A stretch of 64,000 nucleotides of DNA from Streptomyces sp. Root431 (lineage in GTDB: Bacteria; Actinomycetota; Actinomycetes; Streptomycetales; Streptomycetaceae). How positions within the stretch are numbered: the stretch's first letter is position 1; the number at the start of each line of letters is the position of its first letter. A program made the translations under genes and the position numbers. The stretch lies in NCBI RefSeq assembly GCF_001426585.1, contig NZ_LMEI01000001.1, forward strand, positions 186,944 to 250,943. Reading direction: 5' to 3'. The notes beneath the pieces are model-generated. The model was given only the letters and a program-made list of their open reading frames with translations, ran no database searches and was not told the origin of the DNA. Below, piece by piece: positions 16,918 through 25,528 of this stretch.

Positions 16918-18518
16918 AGCGGAATCCTCACGGTGAAGACGGCGCCGCCGCCGGGATCGTTGGCGGCCTCCACAGTCCCTCCGTGCAGGCGTACGTTCTC
17001 CAGGGTGATCGCGAGGCCGAGGCCGCTGCCCGCCGAGCGCGTCCGGGCCGGGTCCGCCTTGTAGAAGCGGTCGAAGACGTGGGGCAGGACGTCCGGGTGG
17101 ATGCCGGGCCCCCGGTCGGAGACCTCCGTCACGAAGTGGTCCTCCGCCTCGTACACCCGGACCGTCACCGGCGCGCCGCCGTGCCGCAGGGCGTTGCCGA
17201 CGAGGTTGGCGACGACGACGTCGAAGCGGCGCGGGTCGAGGCGGGCCCTGATGCCCGGGACGAGGTCCTGGACGACGGCCGCGGGGTCGGTCCAGTGCCG
17301 GTTCTGGAGGGTCTTGCGGACGCAGTCGGCGGCGTCGACCTCGTCCGTGTGGAGCTCGGCGGCGCGCGCGTCGAAGCGGGAGATCTCCATCAGGTCCTCC
17401 ACGAGGACGGCGAGCCGGCCGGTCTCGGCGCTGATCAGCCGGACGGCGCGGGCGGTGTCGCTGTCGAGGGTCCCGGAGTCGGCGTCCTCGTCGAGGACCT
17501 CGGTGACGGCGAGCATGCCGGCGAGCGGGGTGCGCAGTTCGTGCGAGACGTCGGAGGCGAAGCGGCGGGCGCGGGCCTCGGCTCGGCGGAGTTCGGCGAC
17601 GGACCGTTCGAGCGCGGCGGCGGACTCGTTGAAGGTGCGGGCGAGGTCGGAGAGTTCGTCGCTGCCCTTGGCCTGGATCCGGGTGTCGAGCCGGCCGCGG
17701 CCCATGTTGTGGGCGGCGAGCCGCAGCTCGCGTACGGGGCGGAGGACGCCGCGCGCGGCGAGGAGCGCGGGGATCAGGGCGACGGCGAGGGCGGGGAGGG
17801 CGCCGTCGCGGGCGGCGGCGACCATCGCCTCGATGTTGGCTTCCTCCTCGTCGAGCTCCAGGACGGCGTAGTAGACGAGGCCGGTGTGCTGAGCCGCGTC
17901 CTCCTTGGCGAAGGCGTGGAAGAGGGCGGGCACGGCCATGGTCAGGTACGGGGTGCCGTTCTTGACGACGCGCTGGAAGCTGCCGTGCGGGGTCGCGACG
18001 GACGCGTTGGCCCGGGCCCGCAGCTCGGGGGTGATGACGGAGGAGGTGGGGCGGTCGGTGGAGGAGACGCGGAGGGTGCCGTACTCGGCGTAGACGCGCC
18101 AGGGGCGGGGCTTGCCCTGGCGGGCGATCAGGAGGACGTGGCTCTTGAGGGTCTCGGCCTCGGGGGGCAGGGAGGTGCGCATGTTCTCGACCTGCTCGCG
18201 GAAGGCCGAGACGGCGGTGTCCTGGGTCTGTTCCAGGATGGCGTTGCGGGCGGCCCGGTAGGTGAGGGCGGCGGTGGTGCCGCAGCCGACGGCGGCGACC
18301 AGCAGGAACGCGAGGACGAGCCGGGTCCGCAGGCCGAAGGGGCGGCGGCGGGGGCCGCGGGCCCTGCGGCGACGCCGGGGGGCCGGTTCGGGTTCCGGTC
18401 CGTGGCCGGCGGCCGGCGCGTGCCCGGCCTCCCGCTCCGGACCCGTACGGGTCTCCGCGCCCGCCTCCGCACCCGCCTCCGCGCGGGTCTTCACGCGGGT
18501 CTTCACGCGGGTCTTCAC
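16914..18518 (-). CDS. OmpR-type sensor histidine kinase
   Basis: About 534 aa. A long, charged, Arg/Glu-rich cytoplasmic N-terminus (1-60) precedes transmembrane helix 1 (about 64-86), an extracellular sensor domain (about 87-247), helix 2 (about 250-270), HAMP (to about 320), HisKA with SHELRTP (His 326) and HATPase_c with N box (VGNALRHGG), DRGPG and GSGLGL. A complete, active-looking kinase. GTG start overlaps the response regulator stop by 4 nt. The first 12 codons are three identical VKTR repeats, giving three equivalent GTG starts. Order regulator-kinase-lipoprotein resembles MacRS/Cse-type envelope-stress systems, but I cannot assign a name. Confidence 0.9.
   Translation of the reverse strand: MKTRVKTRVKTRAEAGAEAGAETRTGPEREAGHAPAAGHGPEPEPAPRRRRRARGPRRRPFGLRTRLVLAFLLVAAVGCGTTAALTYRAARNAILEQTQDTAVSAFREQVENMRTSLPPEAETLKSHVLLIARQGKPRPWRVYAEYGTLRVSSTDRPTSSVITPELRARANASVATPHGSFQRVVKNGTPYLTMAVPALFHAFAKEDAAQHTGLVYYAVLELDEEEANIEAMVAAARDGALPALAVALIPALLAARGVLRPVRELRLAAHNMGRGRLDTRIQAKGSDELSDLARTFNESAAALERSVAELRRAEARARRFASDVSHELRTPLAGMLAVTEVLDEDADSGTLDSDTARAVRLISAETGRLAVLVEDLMEISRFDARAAELHTDEVDAADCVRKTLQNRHWTDPAAVVQDLVPGIRARLDPRRFDVVVANLVGNALRHGGAPVTVRVYEAEDHFVTEVSDRGPGIHPDVLPHVFDRFYKADPARTRSAGSGLGLAITLENVRLHGGTVEAANDPGGGAVFTVRIPL
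18483..18518. repeat. Triple 12-bp repeat at the kinase start
   Basis: Three perfect copies of a 12-bp unit (minus strand GTGAAGACCCGC). Each copy begins with an in-frame GTG, so the kinase has three start codons 12 nt apart, all overlapping or just after the response regulator stop. Confidence 0.85.
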
Positions 18519-19198
18519 AGGGGACCGAAGCGGTAGCCGAAGCCGCGCAGGGTCTGGATGTAGCGGGGTTCGCCGGGGGTGTCCTCGATCTTGTTGCGCA
18601 GGCGGCGGACGCAGGCGTCGACCAGCCGCGCGTCGCCGTGGTAGCTGTGCTCCCAGACGTGTTCGAGGAGCTGCTGTCTGCTGAAGACCTGCTCGGGCGC
18701 GGCCGTGAGGTGGAGCAGCAGCTTCAGCTCGGAGGGGGCGAGGCCGAGCCGCTCGCCCGACTTGGCGACGGTGAGTCCGGCCCGGTCGACGGCGAGCTCG
18801 CCGTGGAACTCGACGCTCGGACGGCCCGCGCCGGGCTCCTCGATCCGCCGCAGCACGGCCCGGATCCGCGCCTCGATGACCTCGGTACGGGCGGGCTTGA
18901 CGATGTAGTCGTCGGCGCCGGCCTCCAGGCCTATGACGACGTCGAAGTCGTCGCCGCGGGCGGTGAGCATGATGATCGGGAGCTGGCTGCTCTCCCGGAC
19001 CCGGTGGCAGACCTGGACTCCGTTCATGCCGGGGAGCATCAGGTCGAGGAGGAGCAGGTCCGGCCGGAACTCCCCGAGGGCGGCGAGCCCGGCTTCCCCG
19101 GTGGCCGCGGTCCGTACCTCGTGCCCGCGGCGGCGCAGCCCGAGTTCGACGCCCTCCCGGACGGAGGGGTCGTCTTCTATGAGGAGCACGCGGGGCAT
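18515..19198 (-). CDS. OmpR-type response regulator
   Basis: About 227 aa. Receiver domain with acidic pair (IEDD, residues 7-10), phospho-acceptor Asp 52 in LLLLDLMLPG and Lys near 101 (IVKPA). A winged-helix trans_reg_C domain covers about 130-225 and ends with the recognition helix region DARLVDACVRRLRNKIED and wing RGFGYRF. Starts 53 bp after the MurJ-like gene stop; a short GC hairpin lies in that gap, so read-through from femX-murJ is possible but not certain. Partner kinase overlaps by 4 nt. Confidence 0.93.
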   Translation of the reverse strand: MPRVLLIEDDPSVREGVELGLRRRGHEVRTAATGEAGLAALGEFRPDLLLLDLMLPGMNGVQVCHRVRESSQLPIIMLTARGDDFDVVIGLEAGADDYIVKPARTEVIEARIRAVLRRIEEPGAGRPSVEFHGELAVDRAGLTVAKSGERLGLAPSELKLLLHLTAAPEQVFSRQQLLEHVWEHSYHGDARLVDACVRRLRNKIEDTPGEPRYIQTLRGFGYRFGPL

Positions 19199-19251
19199 CT
19201 GTGGAGTATCCCAGGATCGTTCGGGCCCTCCCCGTGAGGGGGGCGGTGGGG

Positions 19252-20913
19252 TCAGGCGGCCTTGCGCGCGAGCGAGCGGAGGCGGGTGGTGCCGGTGGCG
19301 AGGAGGGCCTGCGTCTCGGTGAGACGGAGGGGGCGGGCGAGCAGGGCGAAGACGGCGAGGACGGTGAGGCCTCCGGCGAGCCCGGCGACGACGGCGCCGG
19401 CCGCGCCGGTCAGGTCGGCGACGCACAGGCCGTATCCGGCGGCGGGGACGGCGGCGACGAGGAGCCGCGCGAGCGCGGAGCCCGCGCCGCCGCTCTCCCC
19501 GGCGGCGTCCCGGCCCGCGGTGCCCCGCAGCCGGCGCCCGAGGACGTACGCCGTGAGGGCCCAGCCCGCCCACAGGGCGAGCGAGTAGCCGGCGGCCATG
19601 CCCGCGACGGCCCAGTGGGTCGGCAGGTAGTGGTACGCGGCCAGGGAGAGCCCGGCGTTGAGGCCGGCGATCACCAGGTTGAGGAGGAACGGCGTGCGGG
19701 TGTCGCGCAGGGCGTAGAAGGCGCGGGTGCACACGTACTGGCCGGAGAGGGCGACGAGGCCGGGCGCGAAGGCGATCAGGATCCAGGACATCGCGCGGAC
19801 GTCGTCGTCGCCGGTCTGCCCGTACCCGAAGACCACGGTCATCAGCGGGACGGCGAGGGCGAGGAGCGCGCAGGCCGCCGGGACGACGGCCGCCGCGCTG
19901 GTCCGCTGCGCGTAGGCGACGTCCCGGCGGACGCCCGCGAGGTCGCCGTCGGCGGCGGCGCCGCTCATCCGGGGCAGCAGCGCGGTGACGAGGGAGACGG
20001 TGATGATGCCGTGCGGGACGGTCCACAGCAGATAGGCGTTGTTGTACGCGGCGAGGCCGCCGCCGCCCGAGGTGTCGGAGCCCGAGGAGGTGGCGAGCCA
20101 GGTGGTCACCCAGTACGCGCCCTGGTTGGTGAGGACGAGCAGCACCAGCCAGCCGGCCGCGCGCAGCGGCGCGGCGAGGCCGCTGCCGCGGAAGTCGAAG
20201 CGCGGGCGCCAGCGGAAGCCGGCGGCGCGCAGCGAGGGCACGAGGGCGAGGGCTTGGACGGCGATGCCGGCGGTGGTGCCCCAGCCGAGGAGGGCGGTCT
20301 CGCCGGAGGTGAGCTCGCCGCCGTCGCTCGCGACGAGGAAGAGGCCGAAGACGGCGACGACGACCACGTTGTTGAGGACGGGGGTCCACATCATGGCGCC
20401 GAACCGGCCGCGGGCGTTGAGGACCTGGCCGAGGAGGGTGAAGAGGCCGAGGAAGAGGATCTGCGGCAGGCAGGTCCGGGCGAAGGCGACCGTCATCTCG
20501 CGCTGTGCGCCGGTGTAGTCGGTGTACGTGTCGACGATCAGCGGCGCGGCGAACACGGCGGCCGCCGTGAGGACGGTGAGGGCGAGCCCGCAGAGCGTGA
20601 GGAGCCGGTCGGTGTAGGCGACGCCGCCGTCCTCGTGCTCCTTGGCGGCCTTGACCAGCTCGGGGACGAAGACGGCGTTGAGGGCGCCGCCGAGGAGCAG
20701 CATGTAGACGATGGTGGGGACGGAGTTGCCCACCGCGTAGCCGTCGGCGACGGCGGCCGCGCCGAGCGCGGCGGCGACGACGGAGGCCCGGACGAAGCCG
20801 GTGGCGCGGGAGACGAGCGAGCCCGCGGCCATGAGGGCTCCGCTGCGGAGCGCGGAGGGTGCCTTCGTCTTCGGGCGCTCGGCGGCGGTGAGCGTGGCGG
20901 CCGGGCTCGTCAC
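19252..20913 (-). CDS. MurJ/MviN-like lipid II flippase family protein
   Basis: Integral membrane protein of about 553 aa with 14 predicted helices, MATE-like/MOP fold. Helix 1 region SLVSRATGFVRASVVAAALG (about 32-52) carries the conserved Arg residues of the MurJ central cavity, and PTIVYMLLLGGALNAVFVPE follows, a strong family signature. Essential MurJ of Streptomyces is usually encoded near the origin beside a kinase-like protein; this copy, beside a FemX-like gene, is probably a paralogue that flips a modified or specialised lipid-linked precursor (inference). GTG start overlaps the FemX stop by 4 nt (GTGA). Confidence 0.88.
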   Translation of the reverse strand: MTSPAATLTAAERPKTKAPSALRSGALMAAGSLVSRATGFVRASVVAAALGAAAVADGYAVGNSVPTIVYMLLLGGALNAVFVPELVKAAKEHEDGGVAYTDRLLTLCGLALTVLTAAAVFAAPLIVDTYTDYTGAQREMTVAFARTCLPQILFLGLFTLLGQVLNARGRFGAMMWTPVLNNVVVVAVFGLFLVASDGGELTSGETALLGWGTTAGIAVQALALVPSLRAAGFRWRPRFDFRGSGLAAPLRAAGWLVLLVLTNQGAYWVTTWLATSSGSDTSGGGGLAAYNNAYLLWTVPHGIITVSLVTALLPRMSGAAADGDLAGVRRDVAYAQRTSAAAVVPAACALLALAVPLMTVVFGYGQTGDDDVRAMSWILIAFAPGLVALSGQYVCTRAFYALRDTRTPFLLNLVIAGLNAGLSLAAYHYLPTHWAVAGMAAGYSLALWAGWALTAYVLGRRLRGTAGRDAAGESGGAGSALARLLVAAVPAAGYGLCVADLTGAAGAVVAGLAGGLTVLAVFALLARPLRLTETQALLATGTTRLRSLARKAA

Positions 20914-22100
20914 CGGCGGGCCAGATATGCCTGGAAGGCGCGGAACAGCGCCCCGTTGGTCGTGCCCTGCATCGGAATCTCCCACTCCCCCAGCGTCTCG
21001 ACGACCTGTCCGCCCGTGCCGAGCTTCCAGCGCAGGAGCCCGTGGGCGCGGTCGCCCGGATCGAGGGTGGAGGGTACCCCGCGGAGGTCGTACACCGCGG
21101 CGCCGAGGGCGTGGGCGTCGAGCATCATGCGCCACTGGAGGGCGTTGGAGGGGCGGACCTCGCGGCGGTGGTCGGCGGAGGCGCCGGTCTGGTACCAGAC
21201 GCGGGCGCCGACGGTGACCATGGTGTGGGCCGCGAGTATCTCGCCCTCGTGGCGGGCGAGGTAGAGGCGCATGCGGCCGGGCTGTTCGGCGTTGAGGACG
21301 GCGTACTGGCGCTCGTAGTAGGCGAGGGAGCGGCCGAGCCGGAAGCCGTCGCGCTCCTCGGTGATGCGCAGGAGCCGGTAGAACTCGGGCAGGTCGGCGG
21401 CGGAGCCGATGGTGATCTCGACGCCGGACTTGCCGGCCTTGCGGACGTTGCGCCGCCACTCCTGGTTGAGGCCGGACCAGAGGTCGTCGGTGGAGCGGCC
21501 GGCGAGCGGGACCTGGAAGACGTGCCGGGGCTGGGCGTCGGCGCCGTTCTCGGAGTCGCCGCCGCACTTGCGCCAGCCGCGGGCCCTGAGGCGTTCGGCG
21601 ACGACGGTGCCGAGGGGGTCGACCTCGTCGGCGAGGACGTCGGCGAGACGGCGGCCGGGGCCGGTGGCGGCCTTGGCGGTGGCGGCGGTCCAGCGGCGGT
21701 ACGCGGGCCCGGGGCCCATGCGGACGGCGAAGACGCCGGAGGCGCGCAGGTGGCCGAGGAGCGGGGAGAGCCAGCCGTCGATGTCGGGGTCGGACCAGTC
21801 GGCGACGGGCCCTTCGGGGAGGTACGCGAAGTACTTGCGGGTGCCGGGAAACTGGCGGAGCAGGACGAGCGCGACGCCCGTGAGATCGCCGGAATCCGGT
21901 CCCCAGCCGAGGAGTTGGTGACTCCAACCGTCCTTCACCTGAGCCCAGGAGGGCAGTTGGAGGAAGCTGGGGCCGTCCGCCCCGGTGCCCCGGGAGGCGA
22001 GGAACGCACGGTACGTCTCGGGTGTCACGGGGCCGAGCCTGACCGGGCCCGCGGGGGCGCGGCGGTCGGTGGGTGCGGCCGTCACGAGCAGCGCTGACAC
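20910..22100 (-). CDS. FemX-like peptidoglycan bridge aminoacyltransferase
   Basis: About 396 aa, two GNAT-like halves as in the FemABX family, which use aminoacyl-tRNA to add the bridge amino acid (Gly in Streptomyces) to lipid II. Signatures include SFLQLPSWAQVKDGW (about 40-54), the central WRRNVRKAGKSGVEI (about 231) and the C-terminal YDLRGVPSTLDPGDRAHGL, KLGTGG, then a last aromatic tail. GTG 22100 is fixed by AGGAGG 9 nt upstream. The gene is coupled to the MurJ-like gene, so precursor modification and flipping are linked. Confidence 0.88.
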   Translation of the reverse strand: MSALLVTAAPTDRRAPAGPVRLGPVTPETYRAFLASRGTGADGPSFLQLPSWAQVKDGWSHQLLGWGPDSGDLTGVALVLLRQFPGTRKYFAYLPEGPVADWSDPDIDGWLSPLLGHLRASGVFAVRMGPGPAYRRWTAATAKAATGPGRRLADVLADEVDPLGTVVAERLRARGWRKCGGDSENGADAQPRHVFQVPLAGRSTDDLWSGLNQEWRRNVRKAGKSGVEITIGSAADLPEFYRLLRITEERDGFRLGRSLAYYERQYAVLNAEQPGRMRLYLARHEGEILAAHTMVTVGARVWYQTGASADHRREVRPSNALQWRMMLDAHALGAAVYDLRGVPSTLDPGDRAHGLLRWKLGTGGQVVETLGEWEIPMQGTTNGALFRAFQAYLARR

Positions 22101-22317
22101 AACGGGAGCCTCCTGGTTCCGCCCCTCGGTGGTGGGGCGCACAGCAGGCTCACAGCCGAATTCGACGGGTGCGCGCGGTGATTGTGACCGGACGATGACG
22201 GTTGCGCCGCAGCCCTTGTCACACGGGCTCCCGGCCGCCCGCGGGCGGCGTTCGCGGCTTACAGTCCGGAACATCCCCCCTTCTTCCTTCCCTTCTCTCC
22301 TCTCGCGGAGGTCTTCC

Positions 22318-23502
22318 GTGCTGCCGATACGCACATCCCGTTCCGCCCGTCCCGTTCTCGCGGCCGTCGCACTGGGCGTCTCGCTCACCGCCTGCTCCGC
22401 CCAGGCGGCGAGCGGCCCCGGCTCCTCGAAGTCGCAGGCGCCCGCGTCGGCGGCGGCCCCGGCGAAGGTGACGGTCGTGGACCCGGCGGCCGGCCGGCCG
22501 GTCTCGGTGACCGCCTCGGGCGGCACGCTCGCGGTGGTGAAGGTCGCCGACGCGGAGGGCGGGGTCCTCGTCGGCCGTACGGGGGCGGGCGGGACGAGCT
22601 GGACGTCGGACCGCAAGGCGGCGCCGGGCACCTCGTACACCGTGGAGGTGACGTCCCGTACCGCCGACGGCAAGGAGGCGACCACCCGGTCGTCCTTCGA
22701 GACGCCGGAGCCGAAGGAGGTCAACAAGCTGACCCTGGCGCCCGGCAAGAACACGACGGTGGGCGTCGGGCACCCGCTGTCGATCGTCTTCGACCTGCCG
22801 GTGACGCGGAAGGCGGACGTGGAGCGCCAGCTGAAGGTCACCACGTCGAACGCCACCGAGGGCTCCTGGGGCTGGGTGAAGGACTACTCGGGCCGCGACC
22901 GGGCGGACTGGCGGCCCCGGGAGTACTGGAAGCCCGGCACCAAGGTCACCCTCGAAGCGGACCTGAACGGCACCGACTCGGGCGGCGGCTGGTTCGTCCG
23001 GGACTACCGCACCGGCTTCACCGTCGGCGCCTCCCAGGTCGTCAAGGTCGACCTGGACCGGCAGAAGCTGACCCTGGAGCGGGACGGGCGCGCGGTGCGC
23101 ACGATCCCGGTCTCCGGCGGCACCCCGGGCGGCGACAAGCGGTCCTGGCGGGGCACGGCGGTCCTGATGGCGAAGGAGGGCACCATCAACATGAACTCGG
23201 AGACGGTGGGCCTCGGCGACGCCTACGACAAGATGGTCGACCACTCGATGCGGCTGACCTGGTCGGGCATGTACGCGCACGCGGCCCCGTGGAACGCGGC
23301 GTACTTCGGCAAGGCCAACAAGAGCTCCGGCTGCATCGGCATGAGCGACGAGAACGCCGCGTCGTTCTACGCCCAGGTGAACGTCGGCGACCCCTTCGAG
23401 ATCACCGGCCGCGACACCAAGGGCACGGTCGCGGAGGGCAACGGCTACGGGGCGTGGAACCTGAGCTGGGCGCAGTGGAAGGCGAAGAGCGCCCTCGCCT
23501 GA
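22318..23502 (+). CDS. L,D-transpeptidase lipoprotein (Ig-like plus YkuD)
   Basis: Forms 3-3 cross-links in peptidoglycan at the outer membrane face. About 394 aa: type II signal peptide with lipobox LTAC (Cys 26), a Ser/Ala/Pro linker, Ig-like domains (about 45-255) like those of mycobacterial Ldt enzymes, then the YkuD catalytic domain (about 256-382). Nucleophile Cys 339 stands in SSGCIGM and the upstream His in MYAHAAPWN is present. The second motif residue is Ser where nearly all relatives have His (SHGC). GTG start with GCGGAGG upstream. Divergent from the femX-murJ genes. It ends 4 bp from the convergent pirin gene. Confidence 0.9.
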   Translation: MLPIRTSRSARPVLAAVALGVSLTACSAQAASGPGSSKSQAPASAAAPAKVTVVDPAAGRPVSVTASGGTLAVVKVADAEGGVLVGRTGAGGTSWTSDRKAAPGTSYTVEVTSRTADGKEATTRSSFETPEPKEVNKLTLAPGKNTTVGVGHPLSIVFDLPVTRKADVERQLKVTTSNATEGSWGWVKDYSGRDRADWRPREYWKPGTKVTLEADLNGTDSGGGWFVRDYRTGFTVGASQVVKVDLDRQKLTLERDGRAVRTIPVSGGTPGGDKRSWRGTAVLMAKEGTINMNSETVGLGDAYDKMVDHSMRLTWSGMYAHAAPWNAAYFGKANKSSGCIGMSDENAASFYAQVNVGDPFEITGRDTKGTVAEGNGYGAWNLSWAQWKAKSALA

Positions 23503-23506
23503 AGGA

Positions 23507-24175
23507 TCAGCCCAGGTCCTTGCGCGGGTCCCGCATCCCCCAGATCAGGACCTCCGCATCGGTCGTGGCGACGAGCGTGCGGCCTTCGCCACCGGTGATC
23601 CGGGCCGCGTCGCCGGGGCCGAGCTCGTCGTCGTCGAGCTTGACCGTGCCGCGTACGACATGGACGTACGCGAGGTCGGCGGCCGGTACGGCGGTGTGTT
23701 CCCCGGCCGCCGGCCGCAGGACGTGCAGCCGCGCGCCCGCCGCCGGCAGGTCGTACGGCCCGTCGAGACCGCGGACCACCTCGTACGAGGGGTCCCCGCC
23801 GGGCGCGTTCGGCGCGAGCCACATCTGCACGAAGACCAGGGGCGTGCCGGCGTCGTTGCGTTCGACGTGCCGGACGCCGCCGGCGGAGCTGAGCCGCTGG
23901 AGGTCGCCCGGGCGGACGACGGTGGTGTGACCGGCCGTGTCGTGGTGGGTGAGCTCGCCCTCGACGACCCAGGTGACGATCTCGGTGTGGCTGTGCGGGT
24001 GCTCGTCGAAGCCCGCGCCCGGCGCGAGCCGCTCCTCGTTGCAGGCGAGGAGCGCGCCGAAGCGGAGGTTGTCGGGGTCGTAGTACGGCCCGAAGGACAG
24101 GGCGTGGCGGGTCTCGATCCCGGCCGCCGGTTCGCCCCCGGGATACCGCTCGTCCGCCCGCTGGATGCGTGTCAC
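23507..24175 (-). CDS. Pirin family protein
   Basis: About 222 aa bicupin. Metal-binding His/Glu motif in the N-terminal cupin: HPHSHTEIVTWVVEGE (His about 57 and 59, His 61, Glu near 70), then the pirin HVE residues (RHVERND). Some pirins are quercetin 2,3-dioxygenases, and in Streptomyces one binds and regulates acyl-CoA dehydrogenase; which applies here cannot be told. GTG start has no Shine-Dalgarno but TACCGT 7 nt upstream. Confidence 0.85.
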   Translation of the reverse strand: MTRIQRADERYPGGEPAAGIETRHALSFGPYYDPDNLRFGALLACNEERLAPGAGFDEHPHSHTEIVTWVVEGELTHHDTAGHTTVVRPGDLQRLSSAGGVRHVERNDAGTPLVFVQMWLAPNAPGGDPSYEVVRGLDGPYDLPAAGARLHVLRPAAGEHTAVPAADLAYVHVVRGTVKLDDDELGPGDAARITGGEGRTLVATTDAEVLIWGMRDPRKDLG

Positions 24176-24257
24176 GGTACGTACGGTAGTGCGGGCGCCC
24201 CGGGCGAATCCGCCCCGCCCCCGCATACGGGTGGCCTGATAAGGCAGTCTTGTCCCC

Positions 24258-25439
24258 GTGCCAGAACCCACGAACGCCGCTCATCCGCACTCCGCGACCC
24301 TGAAGCGCCTCGAACAGTCCTCCGGGAGGCTCGCCGCCGGCGCCATCGCCCGCATGGACGAGACGCTGCCGTGGTACCGGGCGATGCCGCCCGAGAACCG
24401 TTCGTGGATCGGTCTGGTCGCCCAGGCCGGCATCGCCGCGTTCACCGAGTGGTTCCGGCACCCCGAGACGCCGCAGGCGATCTCGACGGACGTCTTCGGC
24501 ACCGCGCCCCGCGAGCTGACCCGCGCGATCACCCTGCGCCAGACCGTGGAGATGGTCCGCACGACCATCGAGGTCATGGAGTCGGCGATCGAGGAGGTCG
24601 CCGCCCCCGGTGACGAGTCCGTGCTCCGCGAGGCGCTGCTCGTCTACGCCCGGGAGATCGCCTTCGCCACGGCCCAGGTGTACGCGCAGGCCGCCGAGGC
24701 CCGCGGCGCGTGGGACGCGCGCCTGGAGTCGCTCGTGGTGAACGCGGTGCTCTCCGGCGAGGCCGACGAGGGCGCCGTCTCCCGGGCCGCCGCCCTCGGC
24801 TGGAATTCGCCGGACCACGTCTGCGTGATCCTCGGCACCGCCCCCGACGGGGACAGCGAGCTGACCGTGGAGGCGATCCGGCGGGCCGCCCGCCACGCCA
24901 AGCTCCAGGTCCTCACCGGCGTCCTCGGCGACCGGCTCGTCGTCATCGCCGGCGGCAACGACAACCCCCTCGCCGTGGCGAAGTCGCTGATCGGGCCGTA
25001 CGCGCCGGGGGCGGTCGTGGCCGGTCCCGTCGTCCCCGACCTGCTGGCCGCGACCCGCTCCGCGCAGGCCGCGGCGGCCGGCCTCAAGGCCTGCACCGCC
25101 TGGCAGGACGCGCCCCGCCCGGTCCTGGCGGACGATCTCCTCCCGGAGCGCGCCATCGCCTCCGACCCTTCGGCGCGCGAGCAGCTGGTGGAGGAGATCT
25201 ACAGACCGCTGGAGGAGGCGGGCTCGGCGCTCCTGGAGACGCTGAGCGTCTACCTGGAGCAGGCGAGCAGTCTCGAAGGCGCGGCGCGCATGTTGTTCGT
25301 GCACCCCAACACCGTGCGCTACCGGCTTCGACGTGTGACCGACGTCACCGGTTGGTCACCCTCCGATGTCCGCTCGGCGTTCACGCTGCGGATCGCGCTC
25401 ATTCTCGGACGCTTGGCCGACGGAGATCCCCAGTCCTAG
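24258..25439 (+). CDS. fasR: FasR, PucR-type activator of the fatty acid synthase operon
   Basis: About 393 aa. N-terminal helical sensor region, a central GGDEF-like fold region (about 155-260) and a C-terminal PucR helix-turn-helix (about 335-385: LEQASSLEGAARMLFVHPNT, then TVRYRLRRVTDVTG). In S. coelicolor the gene directly before fabD is FasR, a transcriptional activator needed for expression of fabD-fabH-acpP-fabF and so for membrane and storage lipid synthesis. Same position and family here. No Shine-Dalgarno; CAGTCT lies 7 nt before the GTG. Confidence 0.93.
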   Translation: MPEPTNAAHPHSATLKRLEQSSGRLAAGAIARMDETLPWYRAMPPENRSWIGLVAQAGIAAFTEWFRHPETPQAISTDVFGTAPRELTRAITLRQTVEMVRTTIEVMESAIEEVAAPGDESVLREALLVYAREIAFATAQVYAQAAEARGAWDARLESLVVNAVLSGEADEGAVSRAAALGWNSPDHVCVILGTAPDGDSELTVEAIRRAARHAKLQVLTGVLGDRLVVIAGGNDNPLAVAKSLIGPYAPGAVVAGPVVPDLLAATRSAQAAAAGLKACTAWQDAPRPVLADDLLPERAIASDPSAREQLVEEIYRPLEEAGSALLETLSVYLEQASSLEGAARMLFVHPNTVRYRLRRVTDVTGWSPSDVRSAFTLRIALILGRLADGDPQS

Positions 25440-25447
25440 ACTTTTGT

Positions 25448-25479
25448 CGAAGACCAACAATTCCCCCGACGGTTCTTCG
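25448..25479. promoter_or_regulatory. Candidate FasR site upstream of fabD
   Basis: In the 89-bp gap between fasR and fabD stands the inverted repeat CGAAGA (25448-25453) and TCTTCG (25474-25479), centres 26 bp apart. FasR is known to bind this gap in S. coelicolor; that this repeat is the site is my inference. Confidence 0.4.
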
Positions 25480-25528
25480 TCCTTGTCCTCACGGGCGCTG
25501 GGAGCCGTCCGCAAGAGAGAGTGTGAGG

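Noticed and set aside
16914..19198. Assignment of the two-component pair as AfsQ1/Q2 or MacRS
   Set aside because: Family and gene order are similar, but I cannot tell these OmpR-type systems apart from memory with enough certainty to give a name.
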